NCBI RefSeq assembly: GCF_902143515.1
Contig: NZ_CABFVD010000007.1
Coordinates: forward strand, 1-64,000
Length of the DNA: 64,000 nucleotides
DNA from: Hathewaya massiliensis
Lineage (GTDB): Bacteria; Bacillota; Clostridia; Clostridiales; Clostridiaceae
Direction of reading: 5' to 3'
The notes below the pieces were generated by a model. That model was not told the origin of the DNA, searched no databases, and saw only the letters and a list, made by a program, of their open reading frames with translations. The translations under genes and the position numbers were made by a program. Each line of letters opens with the position of its first letter. The stretch's first letter is position 1. Positions 44,639 through 54,618 of this stretch are shown here, in pieces.

Positions 44639-44680
44639 AACCATATATAAACGATGATTTTCATTTATATATGGTTTTAT
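44639..44680 (+). terminator. Terminator of purB
   Basis: AACCATATATAAA (44639-44651) pairs with TTTATATATGGTT (44664-44676), then T-rich sequence. Confidence 0.65.
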
Positions 44681-44846
44681 ATATAGTCAATATATCCCTT
44701 TATGCTTTTTCTATAAATATTTTATAATAATTTTTATTTTACCAGAACTATTTCTATACTTAATTATACTTAGTAATAAAGCATATTAAAATAATCTAGA
44801 CAGATATGGATTTATAATATATTTTATAATATAAGGGCATACAAAG

Positions 44847-44880
44847 AAAACGACGTGAAATAATAATTTAACGTCGTTTT
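44847..44880 (+). promoter_or_regulatory. Hairpin upstream of the Xer-like recombinase
   Basis: AAAACGACGT (44847-44856) pairs exactly with ACGTCGTTTT (44871-44880). It resembles a terminator and lies 17 bases before the ribosome site GGGGAGG, so it may attenuate the gene. Confidence 0.5.
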
Positions 44881-44907
44881 GCGAAAAAATAAACAGGGGA
44901 GGTTTTT

Positions 44908-45897
44908 ATGAATAAAGAATATTCTGAAATTTTTATAGGAAATATTCCTTCACTATTAAGAGACTTTCTAACCTACTCTCTTTCAGTAAAAGGTCATTCT
45001 ATTAATTCTATTAAGGGTTATCGTTCAGATTTAACTTTATTTTTTAAATTTATATTAATGGATAATCAAAATAATGAAATTAAATTTGAGGATATTGATA
45101 TTTCAGTTATTAATATAGATCATATCAATATTATCACCTTAGATAATTTGATTGATTTTATAAGTTTTACTGAACTTTATTTAGATAATAGTAATTATGC
45201 AAGAGCTCGTAAAGTCTCTGCCCTAAAATCATTTTTTAAGTACTTATATGATATTAAATCCCTTATAAAAGAGAACCCTACTGAAAATTTAGAGCTTCCC
45301 AAAATTCCAAAAAGGCAGCCTATTTATTTAAGTTTAGATGAAAGTAAGGAATTGCTTAAAGTCGTTAAAAATAGTAAGGATAGAAATAAAGAAAGAGATT
45401 ATTGTATAATAACTTTCTTTTTAAATTGTGGACTTAGGCTTTCAGAGTTATGTAATATAGATATATGTAAAATAAAAGATGATACTTTAAGAATAGTAGG
45501 TAAAGGAAATAAAGAAAGGACTGTATATTTGAATAAGCCTTGCATAAAGGCATTAGATGAATATCTGCCTATAAGAGAAGCTATTTTAAATGAAGTTCCA
45601 GAGGAACATAAAGAAGCTTTATTTATATCTTCTAAAAAAAGAAGAATTAGTGAAAGAGCTGTAGAAAGATTAGTAAAAAAACATGTTGAAAAAGCTGGAC
45701 TAGATTATAGGATATTAACCCCCCATAAGTTAAGACATACCTCTGCAACTTTAATGTATAAATACGGTAAAGTAGATTTAAGGTCAATACAAAACTTATT
45801 AGGTCATGAGAGTATATCTACAACAGAAATATATACGCATGTTGATGAAGAAGATTTAAGAGAAGCAGTTTATGCAAATCCTCTAAGTTCAAATTAA
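44908..45897 (+). CDS. Tyrosine recombinase, XerC/XerD-like
   Basis: A 329-residue site-specific recombinase. The N-terminal SAM-like core-binding domain (about 12-125) is followed by a catalytic domain with all active residues: Arg in GLRLSEL, Lys in GKGNKER, HKLRH, His in GHES and Tyr in EIYTHV. It could resolve chromosome dimers at dif or mediate another site-specific exchange. No phage or integron genes are nearby, so a housekeeping role is likely. Which Xer paralogue it is cannot be decided. Confidence 0.87.
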   Translation: MNKEYSEIFIGNIPSLLRDFLTYSLSVKGHSINSIKGYRSDLTLFFKFILMDNQNNEIKFEDIDISVINIDHINIITLDNLIDFISFTELYLDNSNYARARKVSALKSFFKYLYDIKSLIKENPTENLELPKIPKRQPIYLSLDESKELLKVVKNSKDRNKERDYCIITFFLNCGLRLSELCNIDICKIKDDTLRIVGKGNKERTVYLNKPCIKALDEYLPIREAILNEVPEEHKEALFISSKKRRISERAVERLVKKHVEKAGLDYRILTPHKLRHTSATLMYKYGKVDLRSIQNLLGHESISTTEIYTHVDEEDLREAVYANPLSSN

Positions 45898-45947
45898 AAT
45901 AAAGCTTTGCTAATATAGATAAATAATCTAATTAGCAAAGCTTTATT
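45898..45947. terminator. Bidirectional terminator
   Basis: AATAAAGCTTTGCTAAT (45898-45914) pairs with ATTAGCAAAGCTTTATT (45931-45947), serving the recombinase and the converging zinc-ribbon gene. Confidence 0.8.
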
Positions 45948-45949
45948 TA

Positions 45950-46402
45950 TTATTTAAATTTAGATTTTTTAACAACTATTAATCCAGGAAATTCTTCTTC
46001 AAAATTGCTTTTATAAAGATCCCTATCTTCTAAAAGTTCATTTAATCCATCTTCATCTTCTATATATGCAAGATCTTCCCTATCCATTACATCACAAGAT
46101 TCTTTTCCTTCTATTATGGTATAGTTTTTATAAGCAATTAAATCAAATTCATCTTCTTCATCTTTATAATCTATTTTTTTATCCTTATTAAGTATAATTC
46201 TCTTCAAGTCTTTATTTTGTATATTAATTTTTTCTATCTGAATTTCATTATCAAAAATACCATCAATTTCAATAGATCTTAAGGCATCCTTCTCCACCTC
46301 TAAATATTCTCCACAGAGATTACAGAACTTAATTCCATCTACATAACAAAAATCATTTCCGCCACATTTTGTACATGTAAAATCCTCATTTTTTTTATTC
46401 AT
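45950..46402 (-). CDS. Hypothetical acidic protein with N-terminal zinc ribbon
   Basis: A 150-residue protein I do not recognise. CTKCGGNDFCYVDGIKFCNLCG near residues 10-31 gives two CxxC pairs, a likely zinc ribbon. The rest is very acidic (EDEFDLIAY, DREDLAYIEDEDGLNELLEDRD) and ends with a basic tail VVKKSKFK. Such a layout suits a nucleic-acid- or protein-binding adaptor, but that is only inference. It lies between the Xer-like gene and lexA, transcribed away from lexA. Confidence 0.65.
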   Translation of the reverse strand: MNKKNEDFTCTKCGGNDFCYVDGIKFCNLCGEYLEVEKDALRSIEIDGIFDNEIQIEKINIQNKDLKRIILNKDKKIDYKDEEDEFDLIAYKNYTIIEGKESCDVMDREDLAYIEDEDGLNELLEDRDLYKSNFEEEFPGLIVVKKSKFK

Positions 46403-46543
46403 AATATCAACCTCTTTAAACTTTACATATTTTTAAGAACTTTTATTTTAACACATATTTGAATACTTATCAATACAAAAGTTAAAAATATACATTATTC
46501 TAAAAATTTATTATTAAACTTCTGTACCAAAATTTTAATACTA

Positions 46544-46555
46544 GAACATTAGTTT
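46544..46555 (+). promoter_or_regulatory. LexA box of lexA
   Basis: GAACATTAGTTT fits the clostridial SOS core GAAC-N4-GTTY and overlaps the -35 of the lexA promoter, which gives autorepression. Confidence 0.65.
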
Positions 46556-46582
46556 GATTAATTTACGGTCATGTGATATAAT
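46554..46582 (+). promoter_or_regulatory. lexA promoter
   Basis: TTGATT (46554-46559), 17 bases, TATAAT (46577-46582), with TG one base before the -10 (extended -10). Confidence 0.7.
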
Positions 46583-46607
46583 TTTTTATTATAGTGAGGT
46601 GAATTTT

Positions 46608-47216
46608 ATGTCAAGCAAACCAGTAAATAAACAATTAGAAATATATGAGTATATAAAATCTCAAATTCAAGAAAAAGGTTATCCACCATCTGTTAGGGAA
46701 ATCTGCAAGGCTGTTGGTCTTAGTTCAACTTCTACAGTACACGCTCACCTATCAAAATTAGAACAAAAAGGATACATAAGAAGAGACCCTACTAAGCCTA
46801 GAGCCATAGAACTATTAAAAGATTCTCTAATAAAAAAAGAAATGATTGATATACCTATAATAGGCAAAGTAACTGCTGGTCAACCTATTTTAGCCTTCGA
46901 AAATATTGAAGATCATTTTACCTTACCATTAAGTTTTGTGAAAAACAACAAAGAATTATTTATGCTTAAAGTGTCTGGAGAAAGCATGATTAATATAGGT
47001 GTTTTAGATGGAGACTATGCTATAATAGAAAAATGCAATGTAGCTGAAAATAATGATATTGTTGTGGCACTTATTGATAATGAAGCTACTATAAAACGTT
47101 TTTTCAAAGAAAATGGCCACTATAGACTTCAACCTGAAAATTCAACTATGCAACCTATAATAGTTAAGGAATGTGCAGTTATTGGGAAATTAGTAGGAGT
47201 ATATAGAAGGTATTAA
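46608..47216 (+). CDS. lexA: SOS repressor LexA
   Basis: LexA represses DNA damage genes and cuts itself when RecA filaments form. The 202-residue protein has an N-terminal winged helix-turn-helix (about 1-68, [20 protein letters not shown]), the Ala90-Gly91 cleavage site (VTAGQPI), and the Ser126/Lys163 dyad of S24 peptidases. The ATG at 46608 follows GAGGTG; an in-frame start at 46554 lies in the promoter. RecA is encoded at 18325-19404 with a matching box. Confidence 0.95.
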   Translation: MSSKPVNKQLEIYEYIKSQIQEKGYPPSVREICKAVGLSSTSTVHAHLSKLEQKGYIRRDPTKPRAIELLKDSLIKKEMIDIPIIGKVTAGQPILAFENIEDHFTLPLSFVKNNKELFMLKVSGESMINIGVLDGDYAIIEKCNVAENNDIVVALIDNEATIKRFFKENGHYRLQPENSTMQPIIVKECAVIGKLVGVYRRY

Positions 47217-47243
47217 AAAGGGAGATCTCTCTCCCCTTTTTAT
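47215..47243. terminator. Terminator of lexA
   Basis: AAAAAGGGAGA and TCTCCCCTTTTT form a stem (GGGAGA/TCTCCC core) with a T-tract. It can also serve the converging ynbB gene. Confidence 0.7.
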
Positions 47244-47317
47244 TATATATCTTATTTTATACTATATTAATTTTAAAGCTTCAGTACACTTTATTTTTAT
47301 ATAATTTTAGTATTTTA

Positions 47318-48601
47318 TTATTTTAGATTCATTATTCTTTGAACAGCTATTAATATACCCATCTTAGAATGATCAAAAGTAAGTCCACCTTGTAAGTATG
47401 CAATATATGGCTCTCTAATAGGAGCATCGGCAGAAAGTTCAATAGAAGACCCTTGTATAAAAGCACCTGCTGCCATAATTACTTTATCTTCATAACCTGG
47501 CATCTCCCATGGCTCACACTCTACAAATGAATCAATTGGAGAACCATTTTGAATACCCTTACAGAACTGAATTAACTTATTCTCATCTTTAAATTTAATT
47601 GCTTGAATTATATCACTTCTTTTTTCATTATATTTAGGGAGAACTTCAAAACCTAACAGTTCCATAATTCTAGCGCATAATATAGCTCCCTTTACAGCTT
47701 CACTAGATACGTGAGGTGCTAAAAACAGCCCTTGAAACAAAGTCCTCATAACCCCAAAAGTAGATCCACATTCAGCTCCTATTCCTGGAACAGTTAGTCT
47801 ATAAGAAGCTTGTTCTACATATTTTTCTTTTCCAGCTATATACCCTCCTGTTGGAGCTATTCCGCCTCCTATGTTTTTAATTAGAGATCCAGCTATTAAG
47901 TCAGCTCCAACCTCTGTTGGCTCTTTAGTGTCAATAAATTCTCCATAACAATTGTCTACAAAACAAATTATATCTTCATTTATATCCTTAACAGCAGAGA
48001 TGATTTCTCCTATTTCTGATATTTGAAGAGAATGTCTCCACCCATACCCTGTAGAACGTTGAATATGTACTAGTTTTATAGTTTTATCTTTTCTAAGTAC
48101 TTCTTTCATCTTTTCTATATCTACTTTACTATCTTTTAATTCTATTAGATTATAATTAACACCATATTCTTTTAAAGACCCCATATTGTTTCCTGTGATA
48201 CCAATTATACCATGAAGAGTGTCATAAGGAAGACCACATACAGATAGCATGGTATCTCCGGGTCTTAGGTTACCAAAGAGAGCACTTCCTATAGCATGGG
48301 TTCCATTTACAAAATGTGGTCTAACTAAAGCACACTCACAGTTAAATACCTTTGCAAAAACTTTATCTAGGGTATCTCTTCCAATATCACCATATCCATA
48401 ACCTGTTGAATTAGTAAAATGCATATCACTAATTCTCTCTTCTTGGAAAGCTCTTAAAACTTTTAATTGATTATATTCCCTAATGTGATCAATAGATTTA
48501 AATATTTCACTTACATCTTCCATGGCTTTTTCATATACAGAAATAACTTCGTCATCAATATTATAGAATTTTTTTAAAGTGTTTAAAGTCTCTTTTAACA
48601 T
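47318..48601 (-). CDS. ynbB: PLP-dependent YnbB / methionine gamma-lyase-like protein
   Basis: A 427-residue PLP enzyme of the Met_gamma_lyase family (PF06838), often annotated as aluminum resistance protein. The likely PLP lysine is in SLIKNIGGGIAPTGGYIAG, and ICFVDNCYGEF holds the Asp that contacts the ring nitrogen. The reaction of this family is not established. Its position beside hfq and miaA matches Bacillus. Confidence 0.87.
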   Translation of the reverse strand: MLKETLNTLKKFYNIDDEVISVYEKAMEDVSEIFKSIDHIREYNQLKVLRAFQEERISDMHFTNSTGYGYGDIGRDTLDKVFAKVFNCECALVRPHFVNGTHAIGSALFGNLRPGDTMLSVCGLPYDTLHGIIGITGNNMGSLKEYGVNYNLIELKDSKVDIEKMKEVLRKDKTIKLVHIQRSTGYGWRHSLQISEIGEIISAVKDINEDIICFVDNCYGEFIDTKEPTEVGADLIAGSLIKNIGGGIAPTGGYIAGKEKYVEQASYRLTVPGIGAECGSTFGVMRTLFQGLFLAPHVSSEAVKGAILCARIMELLGFEVLPKYNEKRSDIIQAIKFKDENKLIQFCKGIQNGSPIDSFVECEPWEMPGYEDKVIMAAGAFIQGSSIELSADAPIREPYIAYLQGGLTFDHSKMGILIAVQRIMNLK

Positions 48602-48631
48602 AAAAATCTCCTTTTCTTGAAAAATTTTAAA

Positions 48632-48672
48632 GCCAATAATAAAGAATAGGTTCTACCCTATTCTTTATTGGT
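48632..48672 (-). terminator. Hairpin between hfq and ynbB
   Basis: AAGAATAGG and CCTATTCTT form the core, extended by CCAATA/TATTGG on the outside. On the minus strand it follows the hfq stop codon closely and is followed by TTTAAAATTTTT. Confidence 0.6.
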
Positions 48673-48674
48673 TA

Positions 48675-48917
48675 CTATTTAATATTATTGTTATTATTAT
48701 ATAAGATCGGGTTTTGAGGTGTTATGGTTGAAATAGCATGTTTATAAACTAAAATTTGTTCATTATTACAGTCTAAAATTACTGTAAAGCTATCAAAGCC
48801 AGTGACATATCCTTTTAAGCTATATCCATTTAACAATCTAATGTTAACACTTATTTTATTTTTTCTTGCATTGTTTAAAAAAATGTCTTGCAAATTAGTA
48901 TTTAATTTATTATTCAT
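48675..48917 (-). CDS. hfq: RNA chaperone Hfq
   Basis: Hfq is a hexameric Sm-like protein that binds small RNAs and mRNAs. The 80-residue product has the Sm1 region ([23 protein letters not shown]) and the Sm2 motif YKHAIST. The C-terminal tail is short and Asn-rich (NNNNNIK), as in clostridia. The ATG at 48917 overlaps the end of its GGAGGGT ribosome-site region; a longer start at 48950 is unlikely. It lies downstream of miaA in the usual order. Confidence 0.94.
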   Translation of the reverse strand: MNNKLNTNLQDIFLNNARKNKISVNIRLLNGYSLKGYVTGFDSFTVILDCNNEQILVYKHAISTITPQNPILYNNNNNIK

Positions 48918-49006
48918 TTCATACCCTCCGTTTGCACTAAAGAAAAGCACTTTAAATTAATAATTCTATATTATTATGGAAAATCCTTTTTAATTTTAAC
49001 TATTTA

Positions 49007-49948
49007 TTAAATTGTTTTTCTTTTTAAATAATCATTATATATATGTTGAATAATTTCATCCTCTGAAGAAAAATTATCCTTATCTATCCAAATCACTCTT
49101 TCATCTTTTCTAAACCAAGTAAGCTGCCTTTTTGCATAATTTCTACTGCCCTTTTTTATTAAGTAAATAGCTTCATCGTAGCTAATTTCGCCCTTAAGAT
49201 ATCTTATAATTTCTTTATAACCTATACCCTTCATTGATTGCATATCCTCTGTTAATCCCATAGACATTAGAGTTTTAACTTCATCTATAAGTCCTTTATC
49301 TATCATAATATCCACTCTTTTATTTATTCTCTCATATAATTTTTCTCGTTCCATAGTTAGAACATAATAATATACATTATAAGGGATATCATATATATCT
49401 CTCTCTTCATTGACTTCTCTAATGGTTTTCCCAGTGGTTTTGTAAACTTCTAAAGCCCTAATAGTTCTTTTTATATCTTTAACACTTATTCTATTGTAAG
49501 ACTCTATATCTATATCTTTAAGCATTTCATGAACATACTCATTACCTTTTTCTTTTGCTATACTTTTTAATTGTTCCCTATATTCTTCATTACGATTACT
49601 TTCAGCAAAATTATAATTAAATATTAAGGAGTCTATATATAGTCCTGTTCCACCAACTAACATAGGTAAATGTTTACGAGCCGTTATTTCATCTATATAT
49701 TTTTTTGCATTACTGGAGAACTCTGATACACTAAACTCTTCCCTAGGGTTTATACAATCTATTAAGTAATGTGAAATACCTTTCATTTCTTCTTTTTTAA
49801 TTTTAGCTGAACCTATATCCATGTTTTTGTATATTTGCATTGAATCTGAAGAAATTATTTCTCCTTTTAAAAGTTTTGCCAAGCTTATTGATATATCAGT
49901 TTTTCCAACAGCTGTTGGCCCTGCTAAAATAAATAAGTCTTTTTTCAT
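49007..49948 (-). CDS. miaA: tRNA dimethylallyltransferase MiaA
   Basis: MiaA transfers a dimethylallyl group to A37 of tRNAs that read codons starting with U. The 313-residue protein has the P-loop GPTAVGKTD near the N-terminus, [29 protein letters not shown] and the C-terminal [15 protein letters not shown]. MiaB, the next enzyme on the same base, is encoded at 54619-55944 in the same gene run. Confidence 0.95.
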   Translation of the reverse strand: MKKDLFILAGPTAVGKTDISISLAKLLKGEIISSDSMQIYKNMDIGSAKIKKEEMKGISHYLIDCINPREEFSVSEFSSNAKKYIDEITARKHLPMLVGGTGLYIDSLIFNYNFAESNRNEEYREQLKSIAKEKGNEYVHEMLKDIDIESYNRISVKDIKRTIRALEVYKTTGKTIREVNEERDIYDIPYNVYYYVLTMEREKLYERINKRVDIMIDKGLIDEVKTLMSMGLTEDMQSMKGIGYKEIIRYLKGEISYDEAIYLIKKGSRNYAKRQLTWFRKDERVIWIDKDNFSSEDEIIQHIYNDYLKRKTI

Positions 49949-49971
49949 ACTATCCCTCTTATATTTTTATT

Positions 49972-51846
49972 TTATTGAATCCTTTTAAATTGTTTTTCTA
50001 AATCCTTTAAAGTATATTTAATTATAGTTGGCCTTCCATGAGGACAAGTGAAGGGCTCATCTATAAACCTAAGTTCATTTAAAAGATGCTCCATCTCTTC
50101 TAAGGATAAACTCTGATTTGCTTTAACCGCCGCTTTACAAGCTAAGGTTGCAATCTTAATGTATCTTACAGTAGTTTTATCCCCTTTTCCCATGTTATTT
50201 AAGTCTTCTAAAATATCATTAAAAAGTGAATTTACATCTGTTTCTCCAAGAAATATAGGAACTTCTCTTATACTTATAGTATTTTCTCCAAAAGGTTCTA
50301 TGTTAAAACCTACATTTAAAAAAGTTTCTTTATTTTCCTCATATAATAAATATTCTTCTGGTGTTAGTTCTTGTATTTGAGGAACTGCTAAAGCTTGAGA
50401 AACTATAGTTCTATTTTTAATTTCCTTTATATATTTTTCAAAAAGTACTTTTTCGTGAGCTGCATGTTGATCTATAATATAAAGTTCTTTAAAAGCTTCA
50501 CCTATAATATAAGTTTTATTAAACTGACCTATAATTTTAAGTTGTGGAAATTTAGCTTCTTTTAATTCTATAGGTATAGTTTTTAATTCTTTGTTTAAAG
50601 GAAGTGGAAAGCTTTCTTTAGAAATCTTATTATCTACATTTTTATTATTGCAAATTGAAAAATCTTTTTCATTAACTGTATTTAAATAAGTTCCATAACT
50701 ATCTTTTGTATTATCCTCGGAAGTGGTAAAACCATCTAAATTAAACTTTTCTTGAACATTTTCACTAAAAGTTTTACTCTTTTCCTGTTCTACATAAACT
50801 GTTTCATTTATCTGTCCATCTATGGGAATATTAAATGAATTTTTTAATGACTCCCTTAAGGCATGGTGTACAGAATCAAAAATAAATTTAAACACAAACC
50901 TTTCATCTTTAAATTTTATCTCAGATTTAGTTGGATGAACGTTTACATCAATAAGCTCAGGATATATTTCAAGGAAAAGAGTGAAATATGGAAATTTATT
51001 TATAGTTAAAAAGGACTTAAATGCATTTTCTACAGCAGCAGTTATTAATTTACTTTGAATCATTCTATTGTTAACGAAAATACTTTGACGATTTCTACTT
51101 CCCCTGCTCACCTCTGAATTTCCAATATATCCATATACAGATAGGGTATCGCTATGCCCTTCAAAAAAGTTCACATTTTCATATACCTGTTTTCCGTATA
51201 AAATTCTTATATTTTCTAAAAGATCTCCATTACCTGTAGTATGAAAAACTTGTTTACCATTACTTACAAATTTAAAAGATATATGACTATGTGACAATGA
51301 CATTCTAAGCACCATATCTGATATTAAAGCACTTTCTCTTCTACTTGATTTTAAAAACTTTTGTCTAGCAGGTACATTAAAAAAAAGATCACTTATTTCT
51401 ATAGTTGTTCCAGTAGAACAGCCAGTATCTTTAAAATCTACTATATTTCCACCCTCAATTATTATTTCTTTTCCTGCTAAAAAATCCTTTGTTCTACTTT
51501 TTAAGTTAACTTTTGATATAGCAGCAATGCTTGCTAAAGCTTCCCCCCTAAAACCTAAGGAAGTTATGCTATATATATCATCTAATTCTCTTATTTTGCT
51601 TGTAGCATGAGGAATAAAGGCTAGTTTAATATCATCAGGATGAATTCCCGCTCCATCATCTGAAATTATAATAGACTTTTCTCCCCCCTCTTCTATAGAG
51701 ATTGATATATTTTTAGCTCCTGCATCTATGCTATTTTCTATAAGTTCTTTTACTGCAGAAGATGGTCTTTCAACCACTTCCCCTGCAGCTATTTTATTTG
51801 AAGTTTCTTCAGATAGTAGGTTAATCCTTTTATCATAATCTAGCAT
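49972..51846 (-). CDS. mutL: DNA mismatch repair protein MutL
   Basis: MutL couples mismatch recognition by MutS to strand removal. The 624-residue protein has the GHKL ATPase N-terminus (KIAAGEVVERPSSAVKELIE, DDGAGI, GFRGEALASI) and a C-terminal endonuclease motif DQHA-x2-E-x4-E (DQHAAHEKVLFE), so it is a nicking-type MutL as expected in bacteria without MutH. It starts 12 bases after mutS. Confidence 0.95.
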   Translation of the reverse strand: MLDYDKRINLLSEETSNKIAAGEVVERPSSAVKELIENSIDAGAKNISISIEEGGEKSIIISDDGAGIHPDDIKLAFIPHATSKIRELDDIYSITSLGFRGEALASIAAISKVNLKSRTKDFLAGKEIIIEGGNIVDFKDTGCSTGTTIEISDLFFNVPARQKFLKSSRRESALISDMVLRMSLSHSHISFKFVSNGKQVFHTTGNGDLLENIRILYGKQVYENVNFFEGHSDTLSVYGYIGNSEVSRGSRNRQSIFVNNRMIQSKLITAAVENAFKSFLTINKFPYFTLFLEIYPELIDVNVHPTKSEIKFKDERFVFKFIFDSVHHALRESLKNSFNIPIDGQINETVYVEQEKSKTFSENVQEKFNLDGFTTSEDNTKDSYGTYLNTVNEKDFSICNNKNVDNKISKESFPLPLNKELKTIPIELKEAKFPQLKIIGQFNKTYIIGEAFKELYIIDQHAAHEKVLFEKYIKEIKNRTIVSQALAVPQIQELTPEEYLLYEENKETFLNVGFNIEPFGENTISIREVPIFLGETDVNSLFNDILEDLNNMGKGDKTTVRYIKIATLACKAAVKANQSLSLEEMEHLLNELRFIDEPFTCPHGRPTIIKYTLKDLEKQFKRIQ

Positions 51847-51858
51847 GATGATATATAC

Positions 51859-54597
51859 CTACCTTTCTTTTAAATTCTTAGCTTTTTGGATAATTTCAAA
51901 TAGCTTATTAAATCCTTCCATAGGTGTTAAGTTTAAAATATCCACCTTAGAAATTTCATGAATCAGTGTTTCCTTTTCAATATCACTAAAACTAATTTGC
52001 AAACCATCACTTAAGTTTTTTTCATCCTTTTTATGCTTTGTATTTTCTAGTTTTTCTTTTAAAACACATTCTCTAAAAGAGGTTTCAGGATCTAAATTTA
52101 ACATAGTTAGATTTTTATCATTATTATGAATAGCCTCTTTTTCTATACCAGTATTTGAAATCTTATTATGAATTCTATTAGGGCTACTTTCATCTTTTTT
52201 TAAATTACTTAATATTTCTTTAGATCTTTCTATAACTTCTAAAGGGAGACCAGCAAGTTTTGCAACTTCTATACCATAAGATTCATCGGTTCCCCCTTCT
52301 ATTATTTTTCTTAAAAATACTACATCATTGTTAACCTTTTTTACAGCAATAGAATAATTCTTAACTCCCTCTATTTCCTCTTCAAGCTTAATAAGTTCAT
52401 GATAGTGAGTGGCAAATAAAGTTTTGCATTTTAAATTTTTATTCTTGCATATATACTCTATTACAGCACAAGCTATACTAAGACCATCATGGGTACTGGT
52501 TCCTCTACCAACCTCATCTAATATTACAAGGCTGTTTCTAGTTGCATTTTTAAGTATATTAGAAACCTCCCACATTTCAACCATAAAAGTACTTTTACCA
52601 GAGGCTAAATCATCAGAAGCTCCTATCCTTGTAAATATTCTATCACATATTGATATGTTTGCCTCTTTTGCAGGAACAAAACTTCCTATTTGAGCCATTA
52701 AGCTAATCAAGGCTACTTGCCTCATATAGGTTGACTTACCTGCCATATTAGGACCTGTTATAATAAGTAGCTGATTTTTATCACAATCTAGTTTAGTATT
52801 ATTTTCTACAAAACTATTTCCATTTAAAGTTAACTCAACCACAGGGTGCCTTCCATCTTTAATTATTATTTCACCATTTTCACTAATATTGGGTTTTATA
52901 TATCCATTTTCTTTAGCTACAGTGGCAAGTGAACTTAGTGAATCAAGCTCAGAAATTATAACTGCAGTTTCTTTTACCCTGTTTATTTCTCTTTCGATAT
53001 TATCCCTAACTTCTGTAAATAAATCATACTCTAAAGCCACAAGCTTTTCTTCTGCACCTAAAATTTTAGATTCCATTTCCTTAAGTTCAGGGGTTATATA
53101 TCTCTCACCATTACTTAGAGTTTGTTTCCTTATATATCTTTCTTCTGGCACTAGACTTAGGTTAGTCTTTGTAACCTCAATATAATACCCAAACACCTTA
53201 TTATATCCAACTTTTAAAGATCTTATACCTGTGATTTTTCTTTCTTCTTGTTCTAAATTTGCTATCCATTCCTTGCCATGAGATCGTACATACCTTAACT
53301 CATCTACATCTTTATTATAACCTTCTTTAATCAGATTACCTTCTTTTAAAGTATTAGATGCCTCTTCATTAAGTGAATCATCTAAAAGCTTATAAAGATC
53401 TTGTAATGTATCTAATTTTTTTTCTAAATCTTCAATTACTGAACTTTGAAATTTATTTAATATATCCTTTATGCTTGGAATTTTACATATAGAATTTTTA
53501 AGTCCTAAAAGCTCTTTAGCATTTACATTCTTAGAACTTATTTTCCCTACAAGTCTTTCAATATCATAAATTCCTTTTAAGGCTTCTTTTAAATCTTCAT
53601 GAGCAAAGACATTATTAATTAGAGCTTCTATTGCTTCTTGTCTTTTTAAGATTAATCCCTTATTAAGCAAAGGCTGCTCAACCCACTTTCTAAGTCTCCT
53701 AGCTCCCATTGCTGTAGATGTCTTATCTAGCACCCATAAAAGAGAACCCTTTTTTCTTCTATCCTTCATACTTTCGGTTAACTCTAAATTGTATCTTGAA
53801 TTATTATCTATGATTAAAAAATCTATTATCTCATAAAAATCTATAGAATTTATATTAGAAAGAAGAGTTTTTTGTGTATGATTTATATATTTTAGAAGAA
53901 TTTTTATAGTTAACTCAAGGGTATCTTCCATATTTTCTTTAAGATTTCTAATTTCTTGAGTTATTTTCAATTCCAAAGCTCCCTTAATATAATCTTCTTC
54001 ATAAAAAGTAATAGTAGATGGAAATCTTTCTTTTATATTTTTAATAAATTCTTCCTCTGTATCTTTGCTTAATAATATTTCAGAAGGTTTAAATTTTGAA
54101 ACCTCATCTAGAATTTGATTATATGTAAGTTTTCCAAAGGTACAATAAAATTCCCCAGTAGATATATCTGTAGAACTTATACCTACTTTATCTTCATTCT
54201 TATTAAAATAAATGCTCATTAGAAAATTATTTTTACCCTCTTCAAGAAAAGAGGGATCAGTATACGTACCTGGGGTCATTATTTTTATTACATCTCTTTT
54301 TACAATACCCTTTGCCTTTGCTGGATCTTCTACTTGTTCACATATAGCTACTTTATATCCTTTTGAAATAAGTCTGCTTATGTAATTATTAGAAGCATGA
54401 TATGGTATCCCGCACATAGGAGCCCTTTCCTCTAAGCCACAATCACGTCCAGTTAAGACTAATTCTAATTCTCTAGATGCAATTTCAGCATCTTCAAAGA
54501 ACATTTCATAAAAGTCACCTAATCTAAAGAAAAGTATACAATCCTTACACTTTTCTTTTATATCAAAATACTGTATCATCATAGGAGTTAGTGCCAA
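51859..54597 (-). CDS. mutS: DNA mismatch repair protein MutS
   Basis: MutS recognises mismatches and small loops. The 912-residue protein has the mismatch-binding Phe-x-Glu in GDFYEMF (near 30), the clamp and lever domains, and the ATPase with Walker [10 protein letters not shown] (near 620) and [14 protein letters not shown] linker of about 100 residues after the ATPase makes it longer than E. coli MutS. It lies 21 bases after miaB and before mutL. Confidence 0.96.
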   Translation of the reverse strand: MALTPMMIQYFDIKEKCKDCILFFRLGDFYEMFFEDAEIASRELELVLTGRDCGLEERAPMCGIPYHASNNYISRLISKGYKVAICEQVEDPAKAKGIVKRDVIKIMTPGTYTDPSFLEEGKNNFLMSIYFNKNEDKVGISSTDISTGEFYCTFGKLTYNQILDEVSKFKPSEILLSKDTEEEFIKNIKERFPSTITFYEEDYIKGALELKITQEIRNLKENMEDTLELTIKILLKYINHTQKTLLSNINSIDFYEIIDFLIIDNNSRYNLELTESMKDRRKKGSLLWVLDKTSTAMGARRLRKWVEQPLLNKGLILKRQEAIEALINNVFAHEDLKEALKGIYDIERLVGKISSKNVNAKELLGLKNSICKIPSIKDILNKFQSSVIEDLEKKLDTLQDLYKLLDDSLNEEASNTLKEGNLIKEGYNKDVDELRYVRSHGKEWIANLEQEERKITGIRSLKVGYNKVFGYYIEVTKTNLSLVPEERYIRKQTLSNGERYITPELKEMESKILGAEEKLVALEYDLFTEVRDNIEREINRVKETAVIISELDSLSSLATVAKENGYIKPNISENGEIIIKDGRHPVVELTLNGNSFVENNTKLDCDKNQLLIITGPNMAGKSTYMRQVALISLMAQIGSFVPAKEANISICDRIFTRIGASDDLASGKSTFMVEMWEVSNILKNATRNSLVILDEVGRGTSTHDGLSIACAVIEYICKNKNLKCKTLFATHYHELIKLEEEIEGVKNYSIAVKKVNNDVVFLRKIIEGGTDESYGIEVAKLAGLPLEVIERSKEILSNLKKDESSPNRIHNKISNTGIEKEAIHNNDKNLTMLNLDPETSFRECVLKEKLENTKHKKDEKNLSDGLQISFSDIEKETLIHEISKVDILNLTPMEGFNKLFEIIQKAKNLKER

Positions 54598-54618
54598 AGT
54601 TATCTCCTCCTCTAATTC

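Larger units (their letters stand above)
44580..44907. other. Intergenic region between purB and the Xer-like gene
   Basis: 328 AT-rich bases. They hold the purB terminator (44639-44680) and a strong hairpin (44847-44880) just before the recombinase. Two TATAAT-like sequences occur (about 44813 and 44825) without convincing -35 partners. I see no open reading frame with a ribosome site. Confidence 0.5.
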
